In this document: one piece after another, positions 23,637-34,554 of the stretch
Position numbering within the stretch: the first letter of the stretch is position 1
Layout of the letters: each line of letters opens with the position of its first letter
Origin: Pseudomonas sp. AN-1
GTDB lineage: Bacteria > Pseudomonadota > Gammaproteobacteria > Pseudomonadales > Pseudomonadaceae
Assembly (NCBI RefSeq): GCF_034057115.1
Contig: NZ_CP139195.1
Location: forward strand, 1,488,001 to 1,552,000
DNA length: 64,000 nt
Reading direction: 5' to 3'
Program-made: the position numbers and the translations under genes
Notes under the pieces: model-generated
The model's database searches: none
Seen by the model: only the letters and a program-made list of their open reading frames with translations
What the model was told of the DNA's origin: nothing

Positions 23637-24530
23637 TCAGCGCGCCTCGCCCTCGAGCAGGGCGAGCCCCACCCAGTGCCGTGCGAACTGCTGGGCGCAG
23701 CGACCGTTGCGGTTGCCGCGTCCGCTGGCCCAGCGGATCGCCGCCTTCTCCACCGCCTCGTCCCACTGCCAGTCCAGTCCGGCACGCGCCGCCAGCACGC
23801 CGATCCAGTGCTGCACCACCTGCAGATACTCCGGCTGGGTGAACGGATAGAAGGACAGCCACAGGCCGAAGCGGTCGGATAGGGCGACCTTGTCCTCCAC
23901 CGCCTCGGAGGGATGCACCTCGCCGTCCACCTGCTGCCAGTCGAGGTTGTCGCTCAGCCGCTCGGGAACCAGGTGGCGGCGGTTGGAGGTGGCGTAGAGC
24001 AGCACGTTTTCCGGCGCCTGCTCCAGCGAGCCGTCCAGCACGCTCTTGAGCACCCGGTAGTCGCCCTCGCCGGCGTCGAACGACAGGTCGTCACAGAACA
24101 GCACGAAGCGCTGCGGCAGGCCGGCGAGCTGGGCGACCACCCGCGGCAGGTCGGCCAGGTCATCGCGCTCGATCTCGATCAGGCGCAACCCCTCGGCGGC
24201 GTAGGCCGCCAGCAGGGCGCGCACCAGCGACGACTTGCCGGTGCCGCGCGCGCCCCACAGCAACGCATGGTTGGCCGGCAGGCCGGCGACGAACTGCCGG
24301 GTGTTGCGCCCCAGCTGCTCGCGCTGACGGTCCACGCCGAGCAGATCGTGCAGCTGCAGATCGAGGCGCACCTCGAGCGGGCGCAGCGCACCATGACTAC
24401 CGTTGCGCTGCCAGCGCGCCGCCAGACAGGTCTCCCAGTCGATGGTCTGCACCGGCTCGGGCAACAACGGCCGGACGCGCTCGAGCAGGCCTTCGACCCG
24501 CCCCAGGAATTCATTCAGACGACTTTCCAC
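23637..24530 (-). CDS. DUF815 family AAA+ ATPase
   Basis: A 297-residue ATPase with Walker A WGARGTGKSS (about residues 92 to 101), a Walker B-like FVLFCDDLSF and the family's RLSDRFGLWLSFYPF segment (sensor region). DUF815 proteins are conserved in Proteobacteria without a settled role. The start is GTG 24530. The 200 bp between it and msrB hold no gene or obvious signal. Confidence 0.85.
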   Translation of the reverse strand: MESRLNEFLGRVEGLLERVRPLLPEPVQTIDWETCLAARWQRNGSHGALRPLEVRLDLQLHDLLGVDRQREQLGRNTRQFVAGLPANHALLWGARGTGKSSLVRALLAAYAAEGLRLIEIERDDLADLPRVVAQLAGLPQRFVLFCDDLSFDAGEGDYRVLKSVLDGSLEQAPENVLLYATSNRRHLVPERLSDNLDWQQVDGEVHPSEAVEDKVALSDRFGLWLSFYPFTQPEYLQVVQHWIGVLAARAGLDWQWDEAVEKAAIRWASGRGNRNGRCAQQFARHWVGLALLEGEAR

Positions 24531-24731
24531 GCAAGACTCCCTGAAAATGACGGCGACGCGCCGGCCGCCGACACCGGCGACCGGGCGGCCACGCCACCCG
24601 CAGCCACACAGCGTCGCCCTTCGTATATGGATATCCCCTTCAGCCGGCGCCCTTCCTCCAGGCAGGCCAGCGCCGCGAGACGCTGGAAACCATGCCGACC
24701 CGCCAGCCGGCCCGCACCGCGACGGGCCGCC

Positions 24732-25127
24732 TCAGGCGCGGGGCTTGAGGCGCAGGGCCACCGAGTTGATGCAGTAGCGCAGGCCGGTCGGCGCCGGGCC
24801 GTCGGGGAACACATGCCCGAGGTGGGCATCGCAGCGCGCACAGAGCACCTCGACGCGGTGCATGCCATGGCTGAAATCCTCCACCTGGCGCAGCGCCTCC
24901 GCGGAGGCCGGCTGGAAGTAGCTCGGCCAGCCGCTGCCGGAGTCGTACTTGGCGTCCGAATCGAACAGCGGCGCATCGCAGCAGGCGCAGTGGTAGGTGC
25001 CCGGCGTGGTGCAGTGGTAGTACTCGCCGGTGAAAGGCCGCTCGGTGCCCTTGAGCCGGCAGACCTGGAACTGGCTTTCCGACAGCTCCTCGCGCCAGGA
25101 CTCCAGCGGTTTCTCGACCTTGTCCAT
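24732..25127 (-). CDS. msrB: Methionine-R-sulfoxide reductase MsrB
   Basis: A 131-residue MsrB, reducing the R-epimer of protein methionine sulfoxide. Two CxxC pairs that bind zinc (CACC and CARC), the conserved [10 protein letters not shown] motif, the [10 protein letters not shown] segment and the catalytic Cys in RYCINSVAL near the C-terminus. The ATG at 25127 has a GAGGTG site. It is divergent from alaA. Confidence 0.95.
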   Translation of the reverse strand: MDKVEKPLESWREELSESQFQVCRLKGTERPFTGEYYHCTTPGTYHCACCDAPLFDSDAKYDSGSGWPSYFQPASAEALRQVEDFSHGMHRVEVLCARCDAHLGHVFPDGPAPTGLRYCINSVALRLKPRA

Positions 25128-25295
25128 GTAATTCACCTCGCCTTGGAAAAAAGCCCGCCCCTTCCCTTTCACCGGGCACGGGGCAGTCGTATGATGCGTG
25201 GCTTTCAGTCTGTCACCCGCGTCTGCGCCTGCCAAGCCGCCCCCCGGACGATTTGCGCCAGCGCCGAAGCGGGCGGGTCATATCGGGGTCCCCTC

Positions 25296-26507
25296 ATGCA
25301 GGTCAGCAAATCCAACAAGCTCGCCAACGTCTGCTACGACATCCGCGGGCCGGTACTCAAGCACGCCAAGCGCCTCGAAGAGGAAGGCCACCGCATCCTC
25401 AAGCTGAACATCGGCAACCCCGCGCCGTTCGGCTTCGAAGCCCCGGAGGAAATCCTCCAGGACGTGATCCGCAACCTGCCGATCTCCCAGGGCTACAGCG
25501 ACTCCAAGGGCCTGTTCAGCGCGCGCAAGGCGGTGATGCAGTACTGCCAGCAGAAGAACATCGAAGGCGTCACCATCGAGGACATCTACCTCGGCAACGG
25601 CGTGTCCGAGCTGATCGTCATGGCCCTGCAGGCCCTGCTCAACAACGGCGACGAGGTGCTGATCCCCGCCCCCGACTACCCGCTGTGGACCGCGGCCACC
25701 AGCCTGGCCGGCGGCAAGGCGGTGCACTACCTGTGCGACGAGCAGTCGAACTGGTACCCGGACATCGACGACATCAAGGCAAAGGTCAGCAGCAACACCA
25801 AGGCCATCCTGCTGATCAACCCGAACAACCCGACCGGCGCGGTGTATCCGAAGGAAGTGCTGGAGCAGATCGTCGAGGTCGCCCGCCAGCACAACCTGGT
25901 GATCTTCTCCGACGAGATCTACGACAAGATCCTCTACGACGGCGCCGAGCACATCTCCACCGCCTCGCTGGCCCCGGACGTGCTGTGCCTGACCTTCAAC
26001 GGCCTGTCCAAGTCCTACCGGGTGGCCGGCTTCCGCTCCGGCTGGGTGATCATCTCCGGTCCCAAGCACAAGGCGCAGAGCTACATCGAGGGCCTCGACA
26101 TCCTCGCCAACATGCGCCTGTGCGCCAACGTGCCGGCCCAGCACGCGATCCAGACCGCGCTGGGCGGCTACCAGAGCATCAACGACCTGGTCCTGCCGCA
26201 TGGCCGCCTGTACGAGCAGCGCAACCGCGCCTGGGAACTGCTCAACGACATCCCCGGAGTCAGCTGCGTCAAGCCGATGGGCGCGCTCTACGCCTTCCCG
26301 AAGATCGACCCCAAGGTCTGCCCGATCCACAACGACGAGAAGTTCGTCCTCGACCTGCTGCTCTCCGAGAAGCTGCTGATCGTCCAGGGCACCGCCTTCA
26401 ACTGGCCGTGGCCGGACCACTTCCGCGTGGTCACCCTGCCGCGGGTCGACGACCTCGAGCTGGCCATCGGCCGCATCGGCAACTTCATCAAGGGCTACCG
26501 TCAGTAA
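25296..26507 (+). CDS. alaA: Glutamate-pyruvate aminotransferase AlaA
   Basis: A 403-residue PLP-dependent class I aminotransferase, the main alanine-forming transaminase in many bacteria. PLP Lys239 in SKSYRVAGFRSGW, the NPNNPTGAVY motif (about residues 175 to 184), and the Arg in FNWPWPDHFRVVTLP near the C-terminus that binds the substrate carboxylate. Length and sequence match E. coli AlaA closely in pattern. Downstream GC-rich inverted repeat (26519 to 26542) without a T-run may slow transcription. Confidence 0.92.
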   Translation: MQVSKSNKLANVCYDIRGPVLKHAKRLEEEGHRILKLNIGNPAPFGFEAPEEILQDVIRNLPISQGYSDSKGLFSARKAVMQYCQQKNIEGVTIEDIYLGNGVSELIVMALQALLNNGDEVLIPAPDYPLWTAATSLAGGKAVHYLCDEQSNWYPDIDDIKAKVSSNTKAILLINPNNPTGAVYPKEVLEQIVEVARQHNLVIFSDEIYDKILYDGAEHISTASLAPDVLCLTFNGLSKSYRVAGFRSGWVIISGPKHKAQSYIEGLDILANMRLCANVPAQHAIQTALGGYQSINDLVLPHGRLYEQRNRAWELLNDIPGVSCVKPMGALYAFPKIDPKVCPIHNDEKFVLDLLLSEKLLIVQGTAFNWPWPDHFRVVTLPRVDDLELAIGRIGNFIKGYRQ

Positions 26508-26556
26508 GCCACTCCCGGCCCGCCGCCCCTTCCGGGCGGCGGGTGCGAGCCTCGCC

Positions 26557-27009
26557 ATGCACCTGCAGATCGACGACTTCTACCAGGACGCCAGCCGCGC
26601 CCTACTCGCCCTCTACCGGGCCTTCCCGCGCAAGACCACCCTCTACATCGACGACCTGATCGGCTACCACGAGCCCGACGAGTACGGCCTGCCCGCCGCG
26701 CGCCACCAGAGCTGCCTGGGCACCCTGCTGTGGCTCGGCGAGGAAGGCTACCTGCGCCACGAAGGCACCATCCGCCACGAGGCGCTGGAGCAGGCGGTAC
26801 TCAGCGAGAAGGGCTTCCTGCGCCTGAGCGGCCGCATCGCCGACGCGGCGCTGACCGACAGCCATCTGCCGCCCAGCGTGCTGCGCGTGCACGCCACCCT
26901 CGCCTGGCAACTGCAGGAAAGCCTGGCCAGCGGCGACAGCGAACGCCTGATCCGCCATGCCCGCCTGCTCTTCGCCCCGAGCCAGAGCGGCGCAGGCGAC
27001 ACAGTTTGA
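26557..27009 (+). CDS. Conserved hypothetical protein
   Basis: A 150-residue soluble protein, not assigned to a named family. It has FYQDASRALLALYRAFPRKT at the N-terminus and a winged-helix-like middle (CLGTLLWLGEEGYLRHEG), suggesting a small DNA- or protein-binding domain. It follows alaA by 49 bp on the same strand and precedes htpX by 90 bp. GC-rich codon use like its neighbours supports a native gene. Confidence 0.72.
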   Translation: MHLQIDDFYQDASRALLALYRAFPRKTTLYIDDLIGYHEPDEYGLPAARHQSCLGTLLWLGEEGYLRHEGTIRHEALEQAVLSEKGFLRLSGRIADAALTDSHLPPSVLRVHATLAWQLQESLASGDSERLIRHARLLFAPSQSGAGDTV

Positions 27010-27099
27010 AATAGCGCTGCGGTTGAATTGCCCCCCGGGGCAGCCTTATATAGCCGCCTAGACTCATCGCGACTCTGCCGCAAGGAGACGGTTCAAATC

Positions 27100-27975
27100 A
27101 TGATGCGTATTCTGCTGTTCCTGGCCACCAACCTGGCCGTACTGGTGATCGCCAGCATCACCCTGAAGCTGCTCGGGGTGGATCGCTTCACCGGCCAGAA
27201 CTACGGCAGCCTGCTGATCTACTGCGCCGTGTTCGGCTTCGCCGGCTCGCTGATCTCGCTGTTCATCTCCAAGTGGATGGCGAAGATGAGCACCGGCACC
27301 GAGATCATCAGCCAGCCGCGCACCCGCCACGAGCAGTGGCTGCTGCAGACCGTCGAACAGCTGTCGCGCGACGCCGGCATCCGCATGCCCGAGGTCGGCA
27401 TCTTCCCGGCCTACGAGGCCAACGCCTTCGCCACCGGCTGGAACAAGAACGACGCGCTGGTCGCCGTCAGCCAGGGCCTGCTCGAGCGCTTCTCGCCCGA
27501 CGAGGTGCGCGCCGTGCTGGCCCACGAGATCGGCCACGTGGCCAACGGCGACATGGTCACCCTGAGCCTGATCCAGGGCGTGGTGAACACCTTCGTGATG
27601 TTCTTCGCGCGCATCTTCGGCACCTTCGTCGACAAGGCGATCCTCAAGAACGAGGAAGGCAACGGCATCGGCTACTTCGTCGCGACCATCTTCGCCGAGC
27701 TGGTACTGGGCATCCTCGCCAGCATCATCGTCATGTGGTTCTCCCGCCATCGCGAGTTCAAGGCCGACGCGGCCGGCGCCGACCTGGCCGGCACCGGCGC
27801 GATGATCAACGCCCTGCAGCGCCTGCGCGCCGAACAGGGCCTGCCGGTGCACATGCCCTCGAGCATGACCGCCTTCGGCATCAACGGCGGCCTCAAGCAC
27901 GGCCTGGCCGGCCTGCTGATGACCCACCCGCCGCTGGAAGACCGCATCGAGGCGCTGATGCAGCGCGGCCGCTGA
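27100..27975 (+). CDS. htpX: Heat-shock membrane metalloprotease HtpX
   Basis: A 291-residue M48 zinc metalloprotease of the inner membrane, degrading misfolded membrane proteins under envelope stress. Zinc motif HEIGH at residues 142 to 146, third ligand in [12 protein letters not shown], and four hydrophobic segments (about 5 to 22, 36 to 56, 157 to 177, 197 to 217). An AAGGAG site precedes the double ATG. Length equals E. coli HtpX. A terminator follows. Confidence 0.95.
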   Translation: MMRILLFLATNLAVLVIASITLKLLGVDRFTGQNYGSLLIYCAVFGFAGSLISLFISKWMAKMSTGTEIISQPRTRHEQWLLQTVEQLSRDAGIRMPEVGIFPAYEANAFATGWNKNDALVAVSQGLLERFSPDEVRAVLAHEIGHVANGDMVTLSLIQGVVNTFVMFFARIFGTFVDKAILKNEEGNGIGYFVATIFAELVLGILASIIVMWFSRHREFKADAAGADLAGTGAMINALQRLRAEQGLPVHMPSSMTAFGINGGLKHGLAGLLMTHPPLEDRIEALMQRGR

Positions 27976-28004
27976 TCGGCGACTGCGGCAAGGTTTCACA
28001 CTGG

Positions 28005-28029
28005 GGGCGACGCGAGTCGCCCTTTTTTT
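28005..28029 (+). terminator. Rho-independent terminator of htpX
   Basis: GGGCGAC/GTCGCCC 7-bp stem with a GCGA loop, followed by seven T at 28023 to 28029. Confidence 0.9.
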
Positions 28030-28075
28030 GTCCGCTCGCTACCATGGCGCCGTCATCCGTCAGCGAGATCTCCCG

Positions 28076-28726
28076 ATGCGCCAACCCCTTCCCCTGCTGT
28101 TCGCCGCCGCCCTGTTCCTGCTGGCCGGCTGCCAGAGCACCTACTACGCCGCCATGGAAAAGGTCGGCGTGCACAAGCGCGACATCCTCGTCGACCGCGT
28201 CGAGGCGGCGCGCGACGCCCAGCAGGAGGCCAAGGAGCAGTTCCGCGACGCCCTGGAGCGCTACCGCAGCGTGGTGCAGGTCGACGGCGGCGAGCTGGAG
28301 GAACGCTACCGGGCGCTGGACAGCGAATACCGCGCCAGCGAGGACAGCGCCAAGGCAGTGCGCGCGCGCATCGCGGCGGTGGAGGACGTGGCCGAGGCGC
28401 TGTTCGACGAATGGGAAGGCGAACTGGCGCAGTACAGCAACGCCAGCCTGCGCAGCGCCAGCGCCCGCGAGCTGGCGCGCACCCGCCAGGACTACCGCAG
28501 CCTGATCCAGCGCATGAAGACCGCCGAACGGCGCATCGAGCCGGTGCTCAGCGTGCTGCGCGACCAGGTGCTGTTCCTCAAGCACAACCTCAACGCCCGC
28601 GCCATCGGCGCACTCAAGGGCGAGTACCGCACCCTGCAGGGCAACGTCGACCAGTTGCTGCGCGACATGCAGCGCGCCATCGACGAATCCGACGCCTTCG
28701 TGCGCCGCCTGCAGAGCGCCGGCTGA
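28076..28726 (+). CDS. DUF2959 lipoprotein
   Basis: A 216-residue lipoprotein: lipobox LLAGC (Cys about residue 18) then a long helical, charged region with coiled-coil character (residues about 35 to 200), including the conserved EKVGVHKRDILVDRVEAARDAQ start of the DUF2959 family. The family has no firm function. The ATG at 28076 gives the lipoprotein signal its normal length; the upstream in-frame start at 28028 would not. Confidence 0.85.
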   Translation: MRQPLPLLFAAALFLLAGCQSTYYAAMEKVGVHKRDILVDRVEAARDAQQEAKEQFRDALERYRSVVQVDGGELEERYRALDSEYRASEDSAKAVRARIAAVEDVAEALFDEWEGELAQYSNASLRSASARELARTRQDYRSLIQRMKTAERRIEPVLSVLRDQVLFLKHNLNARAIGALKGEYRTLQGNVDQLLRDMQRAIDESDAFVRRLQSAG

Positions 28727-28764
28727 GGCTGGCGGGGCCGCCGCGCCCCGCCTTCCCCCCCGGA

Positions 28765-29421
28765 TCAGCGGCGGGTCAGTCGGTAGACCCGCTCGTGCAG
28801 ACGACTCAGGCCACGCTCGACGAAGCGCCAGTTCTTGTCCCGCACTTCGTACTCACCCAGCAGCTCGATCTGCCAGCCCTCCCCGTAGAGCGCGTGCACC
28901 TCGGCGTCACTCACCGCGAACGGCGGACCATCCATCTGCTCCTGGGGATAGTCGAGGGTCACCAGCAGGCCGCGACAGCCGCTGGGCAGCAGTGTCTGCA
29001 AGTGAGCGACATAGCGCCGACGCATCTCCGGCGGCAGGGCGATCAGTGCGGCACGATCGTAGTAGCCGCTGCAGCCGGCGGCCTGCGCCGGTACCAAAGC
29101 GAAGAAGTCCCCCTGCAGGAGCGCAATGCCCTCCGCCTCGTGCCGCTGCAGCCCGCCGTCGCTGCTGACTGTGGCGTGCAGCCCCTGCTCGGCGAAGAAA
29201 TCACCGACCGCCTTCGCGGCCAGCTCGACACCGAGTACCCGGCAACCCTGCGCAGCCAGCCAGGGCATGTCCAGGCTCTTGCCACACAAAGGCACCAGCA
29301 CCTCACTGCCTGCCGGCAGCTGCAAATTGGCCCAGTGGGCCTGCAGATAGGGGTTCACCTCCCGGAGGTGAAAGCCGATCTCGTTGCGCGTCCAGCGCGC
29401 CTGCCAGAACTCTTCGTGCAT
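28765..29421 (-). CDS. tpm: Thiopurine S-methyltransferase family protein
   Basis: A 218-residue SAM-dependent methyltransferase of the bacterial TPMT family. It begins [17 protein letters not shown], has the SAM-binding [19 protein letters not shown] (residues about 42 to 60), [14 protein letters not shown] and [16 protein letters not shown]. In pseudomonads the homologue confers tellurite and selenium resistance through methylation. It converges on the DUF2959 gene, with a GGCGGGG/CCCCGCC hairpin (28731 to 28752) between the stops. Confidence 0.9.
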   Translation of the reverse strand: MHEEFWQARWTRNEIGFHLREVNPYLQAHWANLQLPAGSEVLVPLCGKSLDMPWLAAQGCRVLGVELAAKAVGDFFAEQGLHATVSSDGGLQRHEAEGIALLQGDFFALVPAQAAGCSGYYDRAALIALPPEMRRRYVAHLQTLLPSGCRGLLVTLDYPQEQMDGPPFAVSDAEVHALYGEGWQIELLGEYEVRDKNWRFVERGLSRLHERVYRLTRR

Positions 29422-29529
29422 CGGGGCCTCCCTTCGATTGCCGGATTCGATATCAATGGTCGAAAACTTATGCTGGATTTCGATCATTGGCCTGCCGAAG
29501 ATAGCAACATCGCCATCCGGAGACACCCC

Positions 29530-30297
29530 ATGCTGCCCAGCCTGTTCATTTCCCACGGCTCGCCGATGGTCGCCCTGCAGCCCGGCGACACCGGCCGCGC
29601 CCTCGCCCGCCTGGCCCGCGAGCTGGCCAGGCCCAGGGCCATCCTGGTGGTGTCCGCGCACTGGGAAACCAGCGACCTGCGCCTGACCTCGGCGCCGCGC
29701 CAGCAGGCCTGGCACGACTTCTACGGCTTCCCGCCGGCGCTCTACGCGCTGGACTACGAGCCGCCGGGCGCCCCCGATCTGGCCCTGGAGATCGTCGAAC
29801 TGCTGGAGGACGCCGACCTGCCGGCGCACCTCGACCCGCAGCGCCCGCTCGACCACGGCGCCTGGGTGCCGCTGCTGCTGATGTACCCCGAGGCCGACAT
29901 CCCCGTGCTGCAGCTGTCGCTGCCCAGCCGCCAGGGGCCGGCGCTGCAGACCCGACTCGGCCGCCTGCTCGGCGACCTGCGGGCGCGCGGCGTGCTGCTG
30001 ATCGGTTCGGGCAGCATCACCCACAACCTGCGCGAACTGGACTGGGACGCCGCCCCCGGCACGGTCGAGCCCTGGGCCCGCGAGTTCCGCGACTGGCTGG
30101 TCGCGCATCTGGCCGCCGACGACGAGGCCGCCCTGCACGACTACCGCCAGCAGGCCCCCTGGGCGGTGCGCAGCCACCCCAGCGACGAGCACCTGCTGCC
30201 GCTGTTCTTCGCCCGCGGCGCGGGCGGCGCCTTCAGCGTCGAGTACGAGGGGTTCAGCAAGGCCACCATCGCCATGGACATCTACCGCTTCGGCTGA
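29530..30297 (+). CDS. DODA-type extradiol dioxygenase (YgiD-like)
   Basis: A 255-residue class III extradiol dioxygenase of the 4,5-DOPA dioxygenase family. Metal-binding histidines at SLFISHGSP (about residue 9), [14 protein letters not shown] and THNLRELDW, a full family set. The natural substrate in bacteria is unclear. Its start is 108 bp from that of tpm, so the two are divergent and may share control. Confidence 0.88.
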   Translation: MLPSLFISHGSPMVALQPGDTGRALARLARELARPRAILVVSAHWETSDLRLTSAPRQQAWHDFYGFPPALYALDYEPPGAPDLALEIVELLEDADLPAHLDPQRPLDHGAWVPLLLMYPEADIPVLQLSLPSRQGPALQTRLGRLLGDLRARGVLLIGSGSITHNLRELDWDAAPGTVEPWAREFRDWLVAHLAADDEAALHDYRQQAPWAVRSHPSDEHLLPLFFARGAGGAFSVEYEGFSKATIAMDIYRFG

Positions 30298-30321
30298 GCA
30301 CCGGGCATTCGCCGGCACAAA

Positions 30322-30354
30322 CAAAAACGCCCCGAACCAGGCGGGGCGTTTTCG
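30322..30354. terminator. Bidirectional terminator
   Basis: AAAACGCCCC / GGGGCGTTTT stem with a 9-nt loop between the convergent dioxygenase and helicase genes. A-run and T-run on both sides make it active in both directions. Confidence 0.9.
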
Positions 30355-30367
30355 TGTCAGCGCAGGA

Positions 30368-32053
30368 TCAATCTTCGTGGTAGCGACGCAGGCGCAGGGC
30401 CTTGCCGGCGACACGGGTTTCCTTCAGGCGACCGAGCAGACGCTCCAGGCCCTCTTCCGGCAGCTCGACCAGGCTGAAGGTCTCACGCACCTGGATGCGG
30501 CCGATGGCTTCGCGCACCAGCTTGCCCTCGTTGATGATGGCGCCGAGCAGGTTCTTGGCGGCAATGCCGTCGCGCTTGCCCAGCGCGGTGCGGCAGCGCA
30601 CGCGGCCTTCGGCCAGCGGCTCCATCGGGCGGCGGGCGCGCGGCTCGCCGCTGCGCTCACCACCACGCTCGCCGCGCTCGCCAGCCGGCGCACGCTCGCG
30701 GGCCGGAGCCGGGGCCAGCGGCTGCTCGCGGCGCACGCCTTCCAGATCAAGGGCCTGGCCCTGGGTCTGCTTGGCCAGCAGCACGGCGGCCAGCACCTCG
30801 GGGGTGCACTCCAGGCGACGGCACAGCTCGGCGCAGACCTGGCCGCGGCTGGCTTCGGCGTCTGCCAGCAGCGGCTGGAGGCTGTTGGCCAGACGCTGCA
30901 GACGCGCTTCCAGCACGGTTTCGGCATCCGGCATCTTGATCTCGGCGACCTTCTGCCCGGTGACGCGCTCGATCACCTGCAGCATGCGGCGCTCGCGCGG
31001 GGTGACCAGCAGCAGGGCACGGCCTTCGCGACCGGCACGGCCGGTACGGCCGATGCGGTGCACGTAGGACTCCGGGTCGTACGGCATGTCGATGTTCAGC
31101 ACGTGGGTGATGCGCGGCACGTCGAGGCCGCGGGCGGCCACGTCGGTGGCGATCACGATGTCCAGCACGCCGTTCTTCAGCGACTCGACCACGCGCTCGC
31201 GCTGGGCCTGGGCGATGTCACCGTTCAGCGCGGCGGCACGGTAGCCGTTGCGCTCGAGCATCTCGGCGATGTCGAGGGTGGCTTGCTTGGTGCGCACGAA
31301 GCCGATCAGCGCGTCGAACTGCTCGACCTCGAGCAGACGCAGCACGGCGGCCTGCTTCTGGTCGGCATGCACCATCAGGTGAGCCTGCTCGATGCGCTCG
31401 ACGGTCTGGGTCTTGCTGGCGATCTTGACGTGCTTGGGCGACTTCAGGTTGCGCTCGGCGATGGCGCGGATCGACGCCGGCAGGGTCGCGGAGAACAGCA
31501 CGGTCTGGCGGCTTTCCGGCAGGGCCTGGAAGATCGCCTCGATGTCCTCCATGAAGCCGAGCTTGAGCATCTCGTCGGCCTCGTCGAGAACCAGGCGCTG
31601 GACGCTGTTCAGCAGGTTCTCGTCGCGGCGCAGGTGGTCGCACAGGCGGCCCGGGGTGGCGACCACCACCTGGGCGCCCTGGCGCAGGGCCTTGAGCTGC
31701 GGGCCCATGGGCGCGCCGCCGTACACCGCCACCACCTTCACGCTGCCCATGTCGCTGGAGTAGCGCTCGAAGGCGGCGGCGACCTGCAGGGCCAGCTCGC
31801 GGGTCGGGGTGAGGATGAGGATCTGCGGCTCGCGACGGGCCGGGTCGAGCAGCGACAGCATCGGCAGGGCGAAGGCCGCGGTCTTGCCGGTGCCGGTCTG
31901 CGCCTGGCCGATCATGTCGTGGCCGGCGAGGATCACCGGAATCGACTGCGACTGGATGGCGGACGGCTCTTCATAGCCGACCGCGGTGATCGCGGACAGC
32001 ACGGCCGGGTGAAGATTGAGCGCGGCGAAGCCGCCAACGATGGATTCGGTCAT
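30368..32053 (-). CDS. DEAD-box RNA helicase (DeaD/CsdA-like)
   Basis: A 561-residue RNA helicase. Motif Q region with [14 protein letters not shown], motif I AQTGTGKT (residues 51 to 58), DEAD (157 to 160), SAT, and [11 protein letters not shown]; the C-terminal third has an RNA-binding DbpA-like fold ([19 protein letters not shown]) after a low-complexity Arg/Glu/Gly linker. It likely aids ribosome assembly and mRNA decay, especially in the cold. A leader of more than 200 nt (32054 to 32280) without a gene precedes it, as in other csdA-like genes. Confidence 0.93.
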   Translation of the reverse strand: MTESIVGGFAALNLHPAVLSAITAVGYEEPSAIQSQSIPVILAGHDMIGQAQTGTGKTAAFALPMLSLLDPARREPQILILTPTRELALQVAAAFERYSSDMGSVKVVAVYGGAPMGPQLKALRQGAQVVVATPGRLCDHLRRDENLLNSVQRLVLDEADEMLKLGFMEDIEAIFQALPESRQTVLFSATLPASIRAIAERNLKSPKHVKIASKTQTVERIEQAHLMVHADQKQAAVLRLLEVEQFDALIGFVRTKQATLDIAEMLERNGYRAAALNGDIAQAQRERVVESLKNGVLDIVIATDVAARGLDVPRITHVLNIDMPYDPESYVHRIGRTGRAGREGRALLLVTPRERRMLQVIERVTGQKVAEIKMPDAETVLEARLQRLANSLQPLLADAEASRGQVCAELCRRLECTPEVLAAVLLAKQTQGQALDLEGVRREQPLAPAPARERAPAGERGERGGERSGEPRARRPMEPLAEGRVRCRTALGKRDGIAAKNLLGAIINEGKLVREAIGRIQVRETFSLVELPEEGLERLLGRLKETRVAGKALRLRRYHED

Positions 32054-32320
32054 GGGTATTTGCCTCGTGTAATCCGCAAAGACCCATGGCCAGCGCTGCG
32101 CCAGCCAAAAGCAAGACCCGTGGGGTCACCCTGGCAGCCTGGTCGGCGGGGATTTGCGAAATCGCGTGAAAGGATAGTTCGTCAAGAAATGTCCGTGGGG
32201 ACGGACGCACAGCAGAAGCAGCGCTCCCGGGAAAAGATGTTCCGGAAGGGCGCGTGTCAAAGCCGGCGCGCATCATAACGCAAAATGTGTGCCGAGTCGC
32301 GCCCTTTTTGTCCCGCCCCG

Positions 32321-33067
32321 TCAGCTCGCCGGGCGCAGCGCCGCGATGAGCCGCTCCAGGGAATAGCCGAGCGCCCCCTCCAGCACCGAGGCGCGCTGGC
32401 GCAGACGCTCCTCGTCCAGCTCCTGCCCGGCGTCGGCCGGAATGAAGAGGATCACGTTGCCGTCGCTGACCGGGATCTCCCAGTAGCTGCGGCGGAACAA
32501 CCCGCGCAGCAGCGCCGCGCCCAGCGGCTTGCCGTCGGCGGTGCTCCACTGGTTGATCACCAGCCAGCCACCGGGGCGCAGGCGCGCGCGGCAGGCCTCG
32601 AGAAAGCCCCAGGCGAGGTGCGCCGCCGCCGGCCCGGTGTCGGTATAGAGGTCGAAGAAGATCACGTCCGCCGGCGCGCACTCGTCCAGCCGCTCCTGGG
32701 CGTCACCGATGCGGATGCTCAGGCGCGGATCGCTGGCCAGCCCCATGAACTCGCGGGCCAGGCGCGGCACCTCGGGGCGCAGCTCCACCGCCTCCACCGT
32801 GGCGAACGGCAGATACTTCAGGCAGGCCATGGTCAGGCTGCCGCCGCCCAGGCCGAGGAACAGCGCATGCTCGGCGCGCTCGGGCAGCAGCGCGCCGAGC
32901 AGCATGGCGCGGGTGTAGTCGTACTCCAGCCAGGCCGGATCGGGGACATAGCTGCAGCTCTGCTCGACCTCGTCGCCGAACTCGAGGAAGCGGTAGTCGC
33001 CGGACTGCACCACGCGGATCACTCCGTAGTCGTCGTGCACCTCGGCCAGCTGCTGGTAGTCGCTCAT
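32321..33067 (-). CDS. Spermidine-synthase-like methyltransferase fold protein
   Basis: A 248-residue protein with the Rossmann-type spermidine synthase fold: LFLGLGGGSLTMACLKYLP (residues about 67 to 85), the acidic VEAVELRPEV and a DVIFFDLYTDTG loop. It lacks the N-terminal beta domain and the usual tetrameric synthase residues, so it may be a fused or truncated homologue with another amine or SAM substrate. It is divergent from the DAHP synthase. Confidence 0.75.
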   Translation of the reverse strand: MSDYQQLAEVHDDYGVIRVVQSGDYRFLEFGDEVEQSCSYVPDPAWLEYDYTRAMLLGALLPERAEHALFLGLGGGSLTMACLKYLPFATVEAVELRPEVPRLAREFMGLASDPRLSIRIGDAQERLDECAPADVIFFDLYTDTGPAAAHLAWGFLEACRARLRPGGWLVINQWSTADGKPLGAALLRGLFRRSYWEIPVSDGNVILFIPADAGQELDEERLRQRASVLEGALGYSLERLIAALRPAS

Positions 33068-33207
33068 CTCGTGCCCCCGGAAAAATGGCCCGGCATCCTA
33101 GCAGAGCCACCGTTGAGATGCAGAGACCCTATCGGAGCCATCGGCCCGGCGGAAGGATGCATCGGTTACCATAGCGGCATACCGACACACGCAAGGCGAG
33201 CAGTCCG

Positions 33208-34554
33208 ATGAGCCAGACCTGGAGCCCCGACAGCTGGAGAGGCAAGCCCATCCAGCAGCAACCCGTTTACCCCGACGCCGAGCACCTGGCGCGCGTCGAG
33301 CGGACCCTCGCCGGCTATCCGCCGCTGGTGTTCGCCGGCGAGGCGCGCGAGCTGCGCCGGCAGTTCGCCGAGGTCACCCAGGGCCGCGCCTTCCTGCTGC
33401 AGGGCGGCGACTGCGCGGAGAGCTTCGCCGAGTTCTCCGCCGGCAAGATCCGCGACACCTTCAAGGTGCTGCTGCAGATGGCCATCGCCATGACCTTCGC
33501 CGCCGGCTGCCCGGTGGTCAAGGTCGGACGCATGGCCGGCCAGTTCGCCAAGCCGCGCTCGGCCGGCGAGGAGACCATCGAAGGCGTCACCCTGCCCGCC
33601 TACCGCGGCGACATCGTCAACGGCATCGGCTTCGACGAGAAGAGCCGGGTGCCGGACCCGGAGCGCCTGCTGCAGGCCTACCACCAGTCCACCGCCAGCC
33701 TCAACCTGCTGCGCGCCTTCGCCCAGGGCGGCTTCGCCGACCTGCACCAGGTGCACCAGTGGAACCTCGACTTCATCGCCAACGCCGAGCTGAACGAGAA
33801 GTACGGCCAGTTGGCCGACCGCATCGACGAGACCCTGGCGTTCATGCGCGCCTGCGGCCTGGAGGATGCCCCGCAGCTGCGCGAGACCAGCTTCTTCACC
33901 GCCCACGAGGCGCTGCTGCTCAACTACGAGCAGGCCTTCGTCCGTCAGGACAGCCTGACCGGCGGCTGGTACGACTGCTCGGCGCACATGCTGTGGATCG
34001 GCGACCGCACCCGCCAGCTCGACGGCGCCCACGTCGAGTTCCTGCGCGGCGTCGGCAACCCGATCGGCGTCAAGGTCGGCCCGAGCATGCAGCATGACGA
34101 GCTGCTGCGCCTGATCGACATCCTCAACCCGGACAACGACCCGGGGCGCCTCAACCTGATCGTGCGCATGGGCGCCGACAAGGTCGAGGCGCACCTGCCG
34201 CAGCTGATCCGCGCGGTCGAGGACGAAGGCCGCCTAGTGCTGTGGAGCTCGGACCCGATGCACGGCAACACCATCAAGGCCAGCAGCGGCTACAAGACCC
34301 GCGACTTCGCCCAGGTCCTGAACGAGGTGAAGCGCTTCTTCCAGGTGCACCAGGCCGAAGGCAGCTACGCCGGCGGCATCCACATCGAGATGACCGGGCA
34401 GAACGTCACCGAGTGCATCGGCGGCACCCGCCCGATCACCGAGGCCGGCCTGTCTGACCGCTACCACACCCACTGCGACCCGCGCCTCAACGCCGACCAG
34501 TCGCTGGAGCTGGCGTTCCTGATCGCCGAGACCCTCAAGCAGGTACGGCGCTAA
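33208..34554 (+). CDS. Class II 3-deoxy-7-phosphoheptulonate synthase
   Basis: A 448-residue class II (plant-type) DAHP synthase, the first step of the shikimate pathway from PEP and erythrose 4-phosphate. Signature pieces: [19 protein letters not shown] at the N-terminus, [30 protein letters not shown], and SDPMHGNTI with metal ligands downstream ([13 protein letters not shown]). Pseudomonads have such an enzyme in addition to the AroF/AroG type. Its stop overlaps that of the DUF1127 gene by 4 bp. Confidence 0.95.
   Translation: MSQTWSPDSWRGKPIQQQPVYPDAEHLARVERTLAGYPPLVFAGEARELRRQFAEVTQGRAFLLQGGDCAESFAEFSAGKIRDTFKVLLQMAIAMTFAAGCPVVKVGRMAGQFAKPRSAGEETIEGVTLPAYRGDIVNGIGFDEKSRVPDPERLLQAYHQSTASLNLLRAFAQGGFADLHQVHQWNLDFIANAELNEKYGQLADRIDETLAFMRACGLEDAPQLRETSFFTAHEALLLNYEQAFVRQDSLTGGWYDCSAHMLWIGDRTRQLDGAHVEFLRGVGNPIGVKVGPSMQHDELLRLIDILNPDNDPGRLNLIVRMGADKVEAHLPQLIRAVEDEGRLVLWSSDPMHGNTIKASSGYKTRDFAQVLNEVKRFFQVHQAEGSYAGGIHIEMTGQNVTECIGGTRPITEAGLSDRYHTHCDPRLNADQSLELAFLIAETLKQVRR

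Noticed and set aside
26519-26542. GC-rich inverted repeat after alaA as a full terminator
   Set aside because: Stem is strong but no T-run follows; kept only as a note under alaA.
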